Source of the DNA: Exiguobacterium sp. Leaf196
Lineage (GTDB): Bacteria > Bacillota > Bacilli > Exiguobacteriales > Exiguobacteriaceae
Direction of reading: 5' to 3'
Assembly (NCBI RefSeq): GCF_001423965.1
Contig: NZ_LMPV01000001.1
Coordinates: 1-64,000, forward strand
DNA length: 64,000 nucleotides
Shown: positions 17,737-26,141 of the stretch, in pieces
Numbering within the stretch: the stretch's first letter is position 1
Layout: every line of letters begins with the position of its first letter
Program-made: the position numbers and the translations under genes
Notes under the pieces: model-generated
Databases searched by the model: none
Seen by the model: the letters and a program-made list of their open reading frames with translations, nothing else
What the model was told of the DNA's origin: nothing

Positions 17737-18384
17737 TCATTTTTCAGATGGACGTTCGATCTTATCTTCGATTTCTCGTAAATGATCCGCACGTTTTGAA
17801 AGGGCACGACGCTTCAACCATTCTTCCGTCCCGCGACTAACTCCCCAGATGGCGAGTAAAATCAAAAATAGAAGGACAAGACGCATCGGACGTTCGAGGA
17901 ACGTGGACCATTCCTTTCCGATTAGCGAGAAGATGATGACGACGATCAGACGCCCGGCACCAGCAGCGATCAAATACGTCCGCAGCGATAGTTGAATCAT
18001 GGCAGAAATGGACGTGATGATGAACGCAGGCATGAATGGAAGCGAAAAAAAGAATCCGAGTGAGATGGGACTCATGTGACGAACACGTTCAATCCACTGT
18101 TGCGCGGCATGGTGTTTTTCAAGCCAACGCGTGACCGGACGACGAAATAGATATCGAATACAAGCGAAGACGACGAGTGATCCAAGCATGCTCCCGACCC
18201 ATGATACGAGAACACCCATACCAAAACCATAAGTTGCCGCATTCGCGGAAATGATCAGGACGAGTGGTAGGAAAGGAAATAGAGACTCAAGAAACGGGGC
18301 AATCAAACCGGTGGCAGCTCCTCCAGGTAAGTCTTGGAGAAAGAAAATCATCTGCTCGATCCAGTCACGAAGTGTATGGAGCAT
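17737..18384 (-). CDS. TVP38/TMEM64-family (VTT domain) membrane protein
   Basis: A 215-residue membrane protein. The VTT/SNARE-associated domain core is FLPLVLIISANAATYGFGMGVLVSW followed by SMLGSLVVFACIRYLFRRPV. PISLGFFFSLPFMPAFIITSISAM then forms the reentrant-loop region of the family. A charged C-terminal tail (KRADHLREIEDKIERPSEK) is cytoplasmic. Relatives include DedA proteins, some of which flip lipids such as undecaprenyl phosphate. The exact cargo is unknown. Stand-alone unit with its own terminator. Confidence 0.82.
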   Translation of the reverse strand: MLHTLRDWIEQMIFFLQDLPGGAATGLIAPFLESLFPFLPLVLIISANAATYGFGMGVLVSWVGSMLGSLVVFACIRYLFRRPVTRWLEKHHAAQQWIERVRHMSPISLGFFFSLPFMPAFIITSISAMIQLSLRTYLIAAGAGRLIVVIIFSLIGKEWSTFLERPMRLVLLFLILLAIWGVSRGTEEWLKRRALSKRADHLREIEDKIERPSEK

Positions 18385-18484
18385 TCGGAATCCTCCTTGC
18401 GAGATGTACTACTGTGTTTTATTTTACCTCTTTCTGATTCAGAAAGGGAATGAAATTCCTTGAAAGGGATTCAGGAATTGTAGA

Positions 18485-18513
18485 TTGTACATTCGAAAGG
18501 GAGTTGGTATTAT
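18485..18513 (+). promoter_or_regulatory. promoter of trhO
   Basis: TTGTAC (18485-18490), a 17-bp spacer and TATTAT (18508-18513). The predicted start near 18520 gives a leader of about 94 nt. Confidence 0.6.
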
Positions 18514-18527
18514 ACTTAAATGGGTGC

Positions 18528-18601
18528 GTTTTGCAGGCGTTCCCAGCTAGTCAATAGCTAGACGCTTCGTTTGCCAACGTTCGTTTTACTGCAAAAAACT
18601 G
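18528..18601 (+). ncRNA. structured 5' leader of trhO, three-way-junction-like
   Basis: TTTTGCAG (18529-18536) pairs with CTGCAAAA (18589-18596). Between them lie a hairpin built on GGCGT/ACGCT plus AGCTA/TAGCT and a small CGTT/AACG hairpin. The closing arm ends 9 nt before the GGGGG of the ribosome binding site. I do not recognise it as a known riboswitch class. The fold is drawn by eye. Confidence 0.4.
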
Positions 18602-18613
18602 ACATGGGGGCTA

Positions 18614-19537
18614 ATGAGGAATATGAAACCTTATCGCGTACTATTATTTTATAAGTATGTTCCAATTGAAAATGCGGAACAGCTAACGAAAGAGCATCTT
18701 GCTTACTGTAAAGAGCTCGGTATCAAAGGTCGGATTTTGATTGCACCAGAAGGAATCAACGGCACACTCTCTGGAACGGTCGAACAAACGGAACAATACA
18801 TGAAGGACTTGACGGCGGATCCACGATTCGCTGACATCGAATTCAAAATTGATGAAGTTGAAGAGCATGCCTTCAAAAAGACGTTCGTCCGTTACAAAAA
18901 AGAACTCGTCACATGGCGTTTTGAGGACGAATTCAACGTACCAGAAGAACACGCTGCGTATCTTGAACCAGCAGAGTGGAAAGAAATGATGAAACAAGAT
19001 GACGTCGTCATTCTCGATGTACGCAACAACTACGAATACGACCTCGGACACTTCAAGAATGCCGTAAAAGTCGATGTCGATGCTTCACGGGAATTCCCTG
19101 AATGGCTAGACGAGAACGAGCATTTGTTTGAAGGAAAAAAGGTTCTCACATACTGTACGGGTGGCGTTCGTTGTGAGAAATTCACGGCGTACTTCCGTAA
19201 ACGGCAACAGAGTGATGATATCTTCCACCTGAAAGGCGGAGTCGTCATGTATGGAAAAGATGAACAGACACAAGGAGAAGACTGGGAAGGTGAACTATAC
19301 GTCTTTGATGAGCGTGTACAAGTTCCTGTCAATGCCGTCAATCCGTCTGTCGTCTCAGAATGTTACTACTGCGGAAAACCGGAGACGCGCTATGTTAATT
19401 GTGCAAACCCGGAATGTAATCGACAGCACTTCTGCTGTGAAGAATGCGAACCAAAAGTCATGCGTTCGTGTTCCGATGAATGCCGGGAGCATCCGCGCAA
19501 CCGTTATGAAAAAGAGCAACAAGAAGAATTAGTATAA
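18614..19537 (+). CDS. trhO: tRNA uridine 5-oxyacetic acid pathway hydroxylase TrhO (rhodanese family)
   Basis: Oxygen-dependent enzyme that hydroxylates U34 of certain tRNAs (YceA/YbfQ family). The 307-residue protein has an acylphosphatase-like N-terminal domain (IKGRILIAPEGINGT). A rhodanese domain carries the catalytic cysteine in TYCTGGVRCEK (C181). The Gram-positive C-terminal cysteine cluster (CYYCGK, CANPEC, CCEEC, CSDEC) probably binds zinc. The ATG at 18614 has GGGGG only 3 nt upstream. The ATG at 18623 is an alternative with a 12-nt spacer, so the start is uncertain by three codons. A strong terminator follows. Confidence 0.93.
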   Translation: MRNMKPYRVLLFYKYVPIENAEQLTKEHLAYCKELGIKGRILIAPEGINGTLSGTVEQTEQYMKDLTADPRFADIEFKIDEVEEHAFKKTFVRYKKELVTWRFEDEFNVPEEHAAYLEPAEWKEMMKQDDVVILDVRNNYEYDLGHFKNAVKVDVDASREFPEWLDENEHLFEGKKVLTYCTGGVRCEKFTAYFRKRQQSDDIFHLKGGVVMYGKDEQTQGEDWEGELYVFDERVQVPVNAVNPSVVSECYYCGKPETRYVNCANPECNRQHFCCEECEPKVMRSCSDECREHPRNRYEKEQQEELV

Positions 19538-19546
19538 GGCACGCGT

Positions 19547-19591
19547 AAAAAGCCGGATGATTTCTTTAATAGAAACCGTCCGGCTTTTTTT
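19547..19591. terminator. bidirectional terminator
   Basis: AAAAGCCGGA pairs with TCCGGCTTTT, with an inner GGTTTC-type stem. It is shared by trhO and the convergent esterase gene. Confidence 0.85.
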
Positions 19592-19597
19592 GTGTAT

Positions 19598-20389
19598 TCA
19601 AGAGGACGGGAACAAGTAACGTAAAATATCTGGCAAACGTTTGGCCCAGGCCGTTTCATGATGGATTGCTTCCGGAATGATCGTATAGCGACTTTGAGTG
19701 AGTTTCTGTTCAACCGCTCGCGCTAAGACATCATTCGTGTGTAAATAATCCGTCTCGGTCATCGGACCACTCACTTCTTTTGTGCCGACGTCCATATAAC
19801 AGCGATGCGTTGCAGACAGAGACGGGCTTCGCTCTATGAATTCAAGGAGTGAGGAGAAGTTTGCCCATCCGGCAGTCGATAAGGCAGCGACGCGCGTGAT
19901 GACTTCCGGATACGCGAATAATCCATATAGCGAGATGACGCCACCCATCGAACTGCCGATCATTGTCGTATCATCAGGGCGTGTCGCATAGTTGGCATCA
20001 ATGTATGGTTTTAACTCGCGGATGATCCAGTCCATATAGACCTTACCGTTGCCACCAATTGACGTCCGATGCGAAGGATAGGCGCTCCGCATCAATAAGG
20101 CTTCGTCACTCCAAGGAGCATAGTCATCGTACCGATCCATTCCATCTTCTGGACTGTCAATCGCGACGACCATTGCCGGAATCTGTGTCTGTTGTAGTGC
20201 AAGATGAATCTCCCAGCCTTTTCCGAACGAGGCGGTTTCTCCACTAAAGACGTTTTGTCCATCATGCATATAAATTACTGGTAATGCTTCAGAAGGATCC
20301 AAATGGGGCGGACGATGAATTCGAATCGTCCGGTGGGCTTGTGATGTCGGTAGCGTCATTTCAATTTCCGTAATCGACAATAGAGTCAC
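19598..20389 (-). CDS. alpha/beta hydrolase, putative esterase family (esterase D-like)
   Basis: A 263-residue cytoplasmic hydrolase of the putative-esterase type (Fes/BesA/esterase D fold). It has LPVIYMHDGQNVF in the oxyanion region, the nucleophile elbow GSSMGG, and a late IHHETAWAKR histidine. Substrates of this family range from siderophore lactones to S-formylglutathione. None is indicated here. The gene starts about 6 bp after the diguanylate cyclase stop. The GTG at 20389 is almost touching an AAAGG, and a TTG nine bases later is better spaced, so the first three residues are uncertain. Confidence 0.83.
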   Translation of the reverse strand: MTLLSITEIEMTLPTSQAHRTIRIHRPPHLDPSEALPVIYMHDGQNVFSGETASFGKGWEIHLALQQTQIPAMVVAIDSPEDGMDRYDDYAPWSDEALLMRSAYPSHRTSIGGNGKVYMDWIIRELKPYIDANYATRPDDTTMIGSSMGGVISLYGLFAYPEVITRVAALSTAGWANFSSLLEFIERSPSLSATHRCYMDVGTKEVSGPMTETDYLHTNDVLARAVEQKLTQSRYTIIPEAIHHETAWAKRLPDILRYLFPSS

Positions 20390-20395
20390 GACCTT

Positions 20396-22072
20396 TCAAA
20401 GGTTTGCATAATGCGCGGTACAATTGCGTCCGTTGTGTTTTCCGCCGACATAGAGTGCATGGTCGGCTTGACGTAACGATTCTTCGAACGTCCGTTGATA
20501 TCTTTCATCCACTGTATCAATTCCGAGGCTGACGGTTAAGGACAGTCGGTGACCATCGACGAGGAAGGGACGATCCATGACCGCATGGCGGACCGTCTCG
20601 GCAATCTGAATAGCAGCCTCTTGACTACCATTTCGCAACAGAAGCACGAATTCCTCCCCACCATAACGAGCAGCAAAGACATCATCATGTTGCAATTGGA
20701 TCGCCTGGATACGTCGGCCGAGTTCACGAAGGACGAGATCACCTACTTTATGACCGTACGTATCATTGACACGTTTGAAATGATCGATATCGAACAGAAT
20801 TACGGAGAGCGGGTAGGAGTCAGCGGCAAATTCCTGCCGACCGTGTTCATAAAAAGCACGGCTATTCGGTAATTCGGTCAAAGCATCGGTCCGACTTTCC
20901 GTATAGAGTTGGACCGTTTCACGCGAGCGTTCTAAGACGCGACAAAAGGTACGAAGCAAACGAGATAATTCGTCAGCATTTGTCACATCATAGGCGTCAG
21001 CGACTTGATGGAACAGGATGATCGAAACATCGACCTCTCCGCTCGTAATCGAAGGAATCGCTAGCATCGAGTGACGATCGACAGGCAATCCGATTTGAAT
21101 ATCGTTTCCCCAGTCGCAACGCAGACCATAGATGATTGGGGTATGCAAATCGTCAGCTGACAAGGAATGAAACAGTGGTAACACGTCGATTGGTTGTTTC
21201 GTCCGAATGTTATAGATGACTTGTTTCCGCTGTTGTTGAATTGAGATCCAACCTTCAGAAAACGGCAACAGATGTGGTAAATCGAGGAGTAACGAATCGA
21301 TCGTCTCGCGCTCGAAGCGGGAAATCAACAAGTGTTCCTTCGCATCATCAAATCGTTTGGCATTATCGTTTGCTTCAAGGGAGTCACCACGTTCTTGCAA
21401 CAGACGTTTGAACAAGAAGAGAATCAAGGCGGATACTGTAGCCGCGACGAGCGGACTTTCATCGTAGAACCAGATTCCAAGTAGAGCACTTAACATGCTG
21501 ATTCCATAAACGAGGGACTGCAACTTCACGAGACGTCGCCAATCGTATTTCAAGTAGAGGAAGCGATTGACGAACAGACATTGGAAGTAAGAGACAAGGA
21601 AGACAGTGATCAAAAAGCCGATGAAGGGAAGCAGGGCTTTCGTATACGTAAAGTTTGAGCCGATCGGTCCACCGAGCGCTTCATACGCAAATACCGGAAG
21701 CGAGATGTAGACTAAATCAAACAAGGCGTTGATCGGGTAGAGATAGGCGAAACGTTTCCAGCGAATCGCTTTTCGGTGAGACATGAATTGAAAGACGAGA
21801 ATACCGACTTGGCTTAAAATCAAAGCGTACGTCAAACCGTAATTGAGGAATAAAAATAAGATGATGCCTTCTTGGAATGTATAATAAATGCCGCCACGAC
21901 GGACATTATCGAACTGAAACAGGAGAACGAGCCCAAACAAATAAAGGGTATTGACGATGGAGATGGAAGGATGGAAGGTAGGTGGATGAACGATGCCAAT
22001 CAATAATAACGTCAAGGCGACGAGACTGAAAACGATCCAGCTCGTCCGGGCTACCTGTTGGTAGTAGCGCAT
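20396..22072 (-). CDS. membrane-bound diguanylate cyclase (GGDEF domain)
   Basis: Makes cyclic di-GMP from two GTP. The 558-residue protein has about six N-terminal membrane helices, a GAF-like central region and a C-terminal GGDEF domain with intact RYGGEEFVLLL and the upstream ILFDIDHFKRVNDTYGH. The RxxD inhibitory site is absent: the residues at those places are H and V, so feedback inhibition is unlikely. I chose the ATG at 22072 because GGGGGAGGG lies close before it. It is transcribed with the esterase. A YajQ-type protein is encoded 3 kb away but in a separate unit. Confidence 0.93.
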   Translation of the reverse strand: MRYYQQVARTSWIVFSLVALTLLLIGIVHPPTFHPSISIVNTLYLFGLVLLFQFDNVRRGGIYYTFQEGIILFLFLNYGLTYALILSQVGILVFQFMSHRKAIRWKRFAYLYPINALFDLVYISLPVFAYEALGGPIGSNFTYTKALLPFIGFLITVFLVSYFQCLFVNRFLYLKYDWRRLVKLQSLVYGISMLSALLGIWFYDESPLVAATVSALILFLFKRLLQERGDSLEANDNAKRFDDAKEHLLISRFERETIDSLLLDLPHLLPFSEGWISIQQQRKQVIYNIRTKQPIDVLPLFHSLSADDLHTPIIYGLRCDWGNDIQIGLPVDRHSMLAIPSITSGEVDVSIILFHQVADAYDVTNADELSRLLRTFCRVLERSRETVQLYTESRTDALTELPNSRAFYEHGRQEFAADSYPLSVILFDIDHFKRVNDTYGHKVGDLVLRELGRRIQAIQLQHDDVFAARYGGEEFVLLLRNGSQEAAIQIAETVRHAVMDRPFLVDGHRLSLTVSLGIDTVDERYQRTFEESLRQADHALYVGGKHNGRNCTAHYANL

Positions 22073-22199
22073 GAAACATCCCTCCCCCTGAGAAGTATCT
22101 TTTATTCCTATACCCGAATTGTGGAAATTTTGATAAGCCATTTACCAAAAAAATAAGGTTGAGAGAAAAGAAAGAATTGCGTATAATGTGAAAGATATC

Positions 22200-22457
22200 G
22201 AATACAGTCGATGATGAAGAGAGTAACGGTTGATTTTCGTCAACTAGCGAATCAGGGAATGGTGGAAGCCTGAGGACGAACCGGTCGTGAAGCGCACTTC
22301 TGAGACGCTACCCGATTCCTGAAGGAAAAGGCGTAGCCGGGGGAACCCCGTTATCCCCGAACAAGGTGGGTGTCAAAAATGACACCAAGAAGAGTGGTAC
22401 CGCGGTCATTCCGTCTCTTTGCGCGTGGCGCAAGGGGCGTTTTTTATTGCCAAAAAT
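22200..22457 (+). promoter_or_regulatory. T-box leader (tRNA-Arg specific) of argS
   Basis: A stem I region with the AGTA loop-E half (about 22219-22222) is followed by GAA-G-CGC-A near 22289-22296, giving CGC (Arg) as the specifier at 22293-22295. The conserved T-box core GTGGTACCGCG lies at about 22394-22404. A terminator (CTTTGCGC/GCGCAAGG followed by TTTTTT) ends near 22447. Uncharged tRNA-Arg should stabilise the antiterminator and turn on argS. Confidence 0.92.
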
Positions 22458-22480
22458 CAGTGAAGCAGGAGGAAATAAAG

Positions 22481-24163
22481 ATGAGTTATAAAACGCAATA
22501 CGCAGAAGTATTACATCAAGTCATGGAAGGTGCCTTATCGGTTGAACAAATCGAACAACTGATCGAGCAACCGAAACATGAAGATCATGGAGATCTGGCA
22601 TTCCCATGTTTCATGCTCGCGAAAGCATTCCGTAAAGCACCGAACATGATTGCTTCGGAGCTCGCAGAAAAAATTGATGCGCCGTTGTTCTCAAACGTTC
22701 AAGCTGTTGGTCCTTACATTAACGTCTTCTTGAACCGGGAAGTCGTCTCGCAAGAAATCGTCAACCAAGTCCTGACGGAGCAAGAGGCGTTCGGATCAAG
22801 TGAAGCGAATGGAAAAACGATCGTCACTGATTTTTCATCACCAAACATCGCGAAACCTTTCTCGATGGGTCACTTACGTTCAACAGTAATCGGAAATGCG
22901 CTCAACCAAATCTCACGTAAAAAAGGGTACGACGTCGTCGGTGTCAACCACTTAGGGGACTGGGGAACACAGTTCGGGAAATTGATGGTGGCGTACACGA
23001 TGTGGGGTGAGGAAGAAGCGGTCCGTGCAGAACCAATCAAGGAATTGTTGAAATTATACGTCCGGTTCCACGAAGAAGCGGAAACAAATCCGACGCTTGA
23101 GGACGAAGGACGTCTCTGGTTCAAAAAACTCGAACAAGGTGATGAGCAGGCAACGACGCTTTGGACGTGGTTCCGTGAAGTCTCACTCGTCGAGTTCAAC
23201 CGTGTTTATGAGATGCTCGGAGTTAAATTCGATAGCTTGAACGGAGAAGCTTTCTACAACGATAAGATGCAACACGTCATCGATTTGCTTGAAGAAAAAG
23301 ATTTACTCGTCGAATCAGAAGGGGCAATGGTCGTCGACCTCGAAGCAGAAGGTATGCCGCCTGCTTTAATTAAAAAGAAGGATGGCGCAACGCTTTATGC
23401 GACACGTGACTTAGCAGCTGCTGTCTATCGTCTCGAAACGTACCGCTTTGAGCAAGCGTTCTACGTCGTCGGTGGGGAACAAGCGCTTCACTTCAAGCAA
23501 TTGTTCGCAGTCCTGAAGAAACTTGGATTTGAGAACGTCGACGGAATGCACCATGTACCGTTCGGTTTGATCATGAAGGACGGAAAGAAAATGTCGACGC
23601 GTAAAGGTCGGATCGTCTTGCTTGAAGAAGTACTACAAGAAGCAATCGACGTCGCGAAGCAAAACATCGCGGAAAAAAATCCGAACTTAGCGAATGCCGA
23701 AGCCACAGCTCGTCAAGTAGGTGTCGGCGCCGTCATCTTCCATGATTTGAAAAATGAACGGATGAATAATATCGAGTTCGATCTTGAGCAGATGTTGAAA
23801 TTCGAAGGTGAAACAGGACCGTATGTCCAGTATACGAATGCTCGTGCGCACTCGTTGCTCCGTAAAGGTAGCTATGATGGCACACCATTCGCTGGTAGTG
23901 CCGATGATCATGCATGGGGTGTCGTCTCGATGCTGAACCAATTCTCGACGGTCATCGATCGCGCGTTTACACGTCGCGAGCCGTCAATCATCAGCCGTTA
24001 CGTCTTAGATCTTGCACAAAGCTTTAATAAATACTACGGACACGTCCGTGTTCTCGAAGATGACGCAGCAAAACAATCGCGTCTTGCACTCGTCAAGTCT
24101 GTCACGATCGTCTTGACAGAAGGTCTTCGTTTACTTGGTGTCGGCGCTCCGGAAGAAATGTAA
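22481..24163 (+). CDS. argS: arginyl-tRNA synthetase
   Basis: Class I aminoacyl-tRNA synthetase charging tRNA-Arg, 560 residues. Visible domains are the N-terminal Add1 region, the HIGH-type motif SMGHLRST preceded by DFSSPNIAKP, and the KMSTRKGR form of the KMSKS loop. The C-terminal DALR anticodon-binding domain ends in EGLRLLGVGAPEEM. The ATG at 22481 has AGGAGG 8 bases upstream. The frame extends back into the T-box leader, but that part is RNA structure, not protein. Regulated by the T-box just upstream. Confidence 0.97.
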   Translation: MSYKTQYAEVLHQVMEGALSVEQIEQLIEQPKHEDHGDLAFPCFMLAKAFRKAPNMIASELAEKIDAPLFSNVQAVGPYINVFLNREVVSQEIVNQVLTEQEAFGSSEANGKTIVTDFSSPNIAKPFSMGHLRSTVIGNALNQISRKKGYDVVGVNHLGDWGTQFGKLMVAYTMWGEEEAVRAEPIKELLKLYVRFHEEAETNPTLEDEGRLWFKKLEQGDEQATTLWTWFREVSLVEFNRVYEMLGVKFDSLNGEAFYNDKMQHVIDLLEEKDLLVESEGAMVVDLEAEGMPPALIKKKDGATLYATRDLAAAVYRLETYRFEQAFYVVGGEQALHFKQLFAVLKKLGFENVDGMHHVPFGLIMKDGKKMSTRKGRIVLLEEVLQEAIDVAKQNIAEKNPNLANAEATARQVGVGAVIFHDLKNERMNNIEFDLEQMLKFEGETGPYVQYTNARAHSLLRKGSYDGTPFAGSADDHAWGVVSMLNQFSTVIDRAFTRREPSIISRYVLDLAQSFNKYYGHVRVLEDDAAKQSRLALVKSVTIVLTEGLRLLGVGAPEEM

Positions 24164-24193
24164 GACCAATCCACGAATAAGAAGAGGTAGATT

Positions 24194-24799
24194 ATGAAGA
24201 CTGAGACGAAAGACCGATTACAGCAAGCTGCTTCACAGATGAAGCAGGAGCCTTTGGCAGAAACCGTCGCCTTCATGGCTGATTTTCACGGGAAAGTCGC
24301 TGCTTGGTTACCGGGAGAGTCTGTCGATTTCGTTCACGATTTCGTGACAGCGCCGGAAGCTGATTTGATTGCTCCGATTGAAGGAGACGCGTTGCGCACG
24401 AAAGACAATTTTGAATTCTTCATGCGTAAGAAACAGACACGAAAAAAACTCGGCGAACTGTTGACGCTTTGGAAGTCGGCACGCACGACAGAGACGTTGA
24501 GTCAAATCGATGCGATCGGATTAAAAAAATGGCTCGCTCGTAATGAATTCCGTTCGGAAGATAAACCATGGGATTATTTGAACCGTCTGCATGTTCTTCT
24601 GTTCCTTGATTTGATGACGACGATCATCGATGATCATCGATTGACGAGTTTGCATGAGCAACTTGTCGGTACAACACCAGTTCCGACGAGCTTCGTTCGT
24701 CGTCAAGGGGATGTCCGTCAAGTCATCGAAGCATTCGCGGAAGAGACGAACTTCACACAAGTGGATATCGTCAAGGCATCGCTTGTCCGTTATCTCTGA
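24194..24799 (+). CDS. uncharacterised helical protein downstream of argS
   Basis: A 201-residue soluble protein that is mainly helical and acidic. I see no catalytic motif, signal peptide or membrane helix. It contains GDALRTKDNFEFFMRKKQTR and a C-terminal QVIEAFAEETNFTQVDIVKASL segment. It begins 30 bp after argS with GAAGAGG at good distance, and no terminator lies between, so it is probably carried on the T-box-controlled transcript. I do not recognise the family. Confidence 0.65.
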   Translation: MKTETKDRLQQAASQMKQEPLAETVAFMADFHGKVAAWLPGESVDFVHDFVTAPEADLIAPIEGDALRTKDNFEFFMRKKQTRKKLGELLTLWKSARTTETLSQIDAIGLKKWLARNEFRSEDKPWDYLNRLHVLLFLDLMTTIIDDHRLTSLHEQLVGTTPVPTSFVRRQGDVRQVIEAFAEETNFTQVDIVKASLVRYL

Positions 24800-24816
24800 T
24801 CAATAAGATGCATGAA

Positions 24817-24850
24817 CAAAAGCCGTCGCGCCCTGTGCCCGACGGCTTTT
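24817..24850. terminator. bidirectional terminator
   Basis: AAAAGCCGTCG pairs with CGACGGCTTTT. It is shared by the argS unit and the convergent phosphoesterase gene. Confidence 0.85.
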
Positions 24851-24861
24851 GTCGTATCCTC

Positions 24862-25455
24862 TTACTTCGCCTGATAGAATACGATCGATTGTTGCACTGA
24901 ATCGTAAAGACACCATTCTCGTTCGAACACGACAGGACCTAGATTGATGGCATATCGTCCTCCATTAATGGATAAAGATTGATACAATGGGCTCGACAGA
25001 GCAATACCATTTCGAAACAAACCTCTGATATGACTATGACCAAAAAAGAGTACTGGTTCACGTTGCTGTGACAGATCAGGCAAAAAATCACGGGACCAAT
25101 TCAATTGATCTCCATGAATCAACAATGCACCCTCGATGTGTTGTTTTCGAGGGCAGTCGCGTAACGCATCGATGACAGGAGATAGTTGCGGTGGAACGAG
25201 CGACAGGATGCGCTCTTCTTGATTACCCAGTAATGTCTTAAAATCAATTAGGTTTAAAAAATCATCATCAAGCGTCACGACGAGGGAGAGCAATTCGAAA
25301 GAATAGCGCTTCGCTCGCTTTTTACCGACATGGCATTCATGAACATCACCGAGACAAAACAAATGCGCATCGGGAGCGAGCTGTCGTATGTCAGCTAGGA
25401 CAGCCGCTGTGTCGGCTACTGAACTGTGAAGATCCGCAAAAAGGGCATAACGCAT
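24862..25455 (-). CDS. calcineurin-like metallophosphoesterase
   Basis: A 197-residue protein of the metallophosphoesterase superfamily. The metal-binding motifs appear in order: ADLH (D8, H10), CLGDVHE (G36-D37), LGNQEE, LIHGD and FGHSHIRG. This is a compact single-domain enzyme resembling YfcE-type and diadenosine-tetraphosphatase-type proteins. The substrate (phosphodiester, phosphoprotein or nucleotide) cannot be told from sequence. Single-gene unit, divergent from nothing obvious. Confidence 0.87.
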   Translation of the reverse strand: MRYALFADLHSSVADTAAVLADIRQLAPDAHLFCLGDVHECHVGKKRAKRYSFELLSLVVTLDDDFLNLIDFKTLLGNQEERILSLVPPQLSPVIDALRDCPRKQHIEGALLIHGDQLNWSRDFLPDLSQQREPVLFFGHSHIRGLFRNGIALSSPLYQSLSINGGRYAINLGPVVFEREWCLYDSVQQSIVFYQAK

Positions 25456-25535
25456 GATCGACCACTCCTTTGTTAAGGAGATACCCGAAAATGCGTTATG
25501 CCTATCTTTTGAATATGAGCGTTCAGATCAATCGA

Positions 25536-26030
25536 TTAACGGAAGTTAATGAATTGAACATCGACTGATAATGGAAGCTCACGAACGATCTGCATGACTT
25601 GTTGTAAGTCGTCACGTGATTTACCTGTGACGCGGATTTGGTCATCTTGGATCTGTGTCTTCACTTTTAATTTCGATTCCTTGACGGCATTGTTGATCTT
25701 TTTCGCGTCGTCACGGTCGATTCCACTTTTCAGGATGACACGTTGTCGGACCGTATTCCCGGCAGCCTGCTCGACTTTTTCATACTGCAGGTTTTTGGTT
25801 GGGACTTCGCGCTTGATCAATTTTGCTGTTAAGACATCTTTGACTTGATCGAGTTTGAAATCGTCATCTGAGATTAGAATCAAATCCTCTTTTTCGAGCT
25901 TCATGTCGCTCTTTGAACCTTTGAAGTCGAAGCGGTTCGTGATTTCCTTCAGTGCGATTTGGACCGCGTTCTTGACTTCCTCGATGTTGATTTGTGACAC
26001 GATATCAAATGAATTATCTTTTGCTGCCAT
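25536..26030 (-). CDS. YajQ-family nucleotide-binding protein
   Basis: A 164-residue YajQ-type protein with two ferredoxin-like halves. It begins [23 protein letters not shown] and includes [14 protein letters not shown] and the C-terminal [17 protein letters not shown]. Some relatives bind cyclic di-GMP and others GTP/ATP or RNA. A diguanylate cyclase lies nearby, so the first is possible but unproven. The ATG at 26030 follows AAAGGGGAG. The longer frame adds 50 unrelated residues across the promoter of the divergent pullulanase gene and is rejected. Confidence 0.92.
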   Translation of the reverse strand: MAAKDNSFDIVSQINIEEVKNAVQIALKEITNRFDFKGSKSDMKLEKEDLILISDDDFKLDQVKDVLTAKLIKREVPTKNLQYEKVEQAAGNTVRQRVILKSGIDRDDAKKINNAVKESKLKVKTQIQDDQIRVTGKSRDDLQQVMQIVRELPLSVDVQFINFR

Positions 26031-26101
26031 TTCAATCTCCCCTTTCATTCCACTCTCTATTTTAGAGAGGAATACCGGAAGCGTCCACTGCTTTGAAATT
26101 T

Positions 26102-26110
26102 TGTTATAAT
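26102..26110 (+). promoter_or_regulatory. extended -10 promoter of the pullulanase gene
   Basis: TGTTATAAT matches the extended -10 form TGnTATAAT. No good -35 was found. It lies 32 bp ahead of the start codon. Confidence 0.5.
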
Positions 26111-26141
26111 AAAAACCATGAAATGAAAGGGGTGCTTGGCT

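Noticed and set aside
22370-22480. N-terminal extension of argS
   Set aside because: The sequence is the T-box core and terminator. The ATG at 22481 has an AGGAGG.
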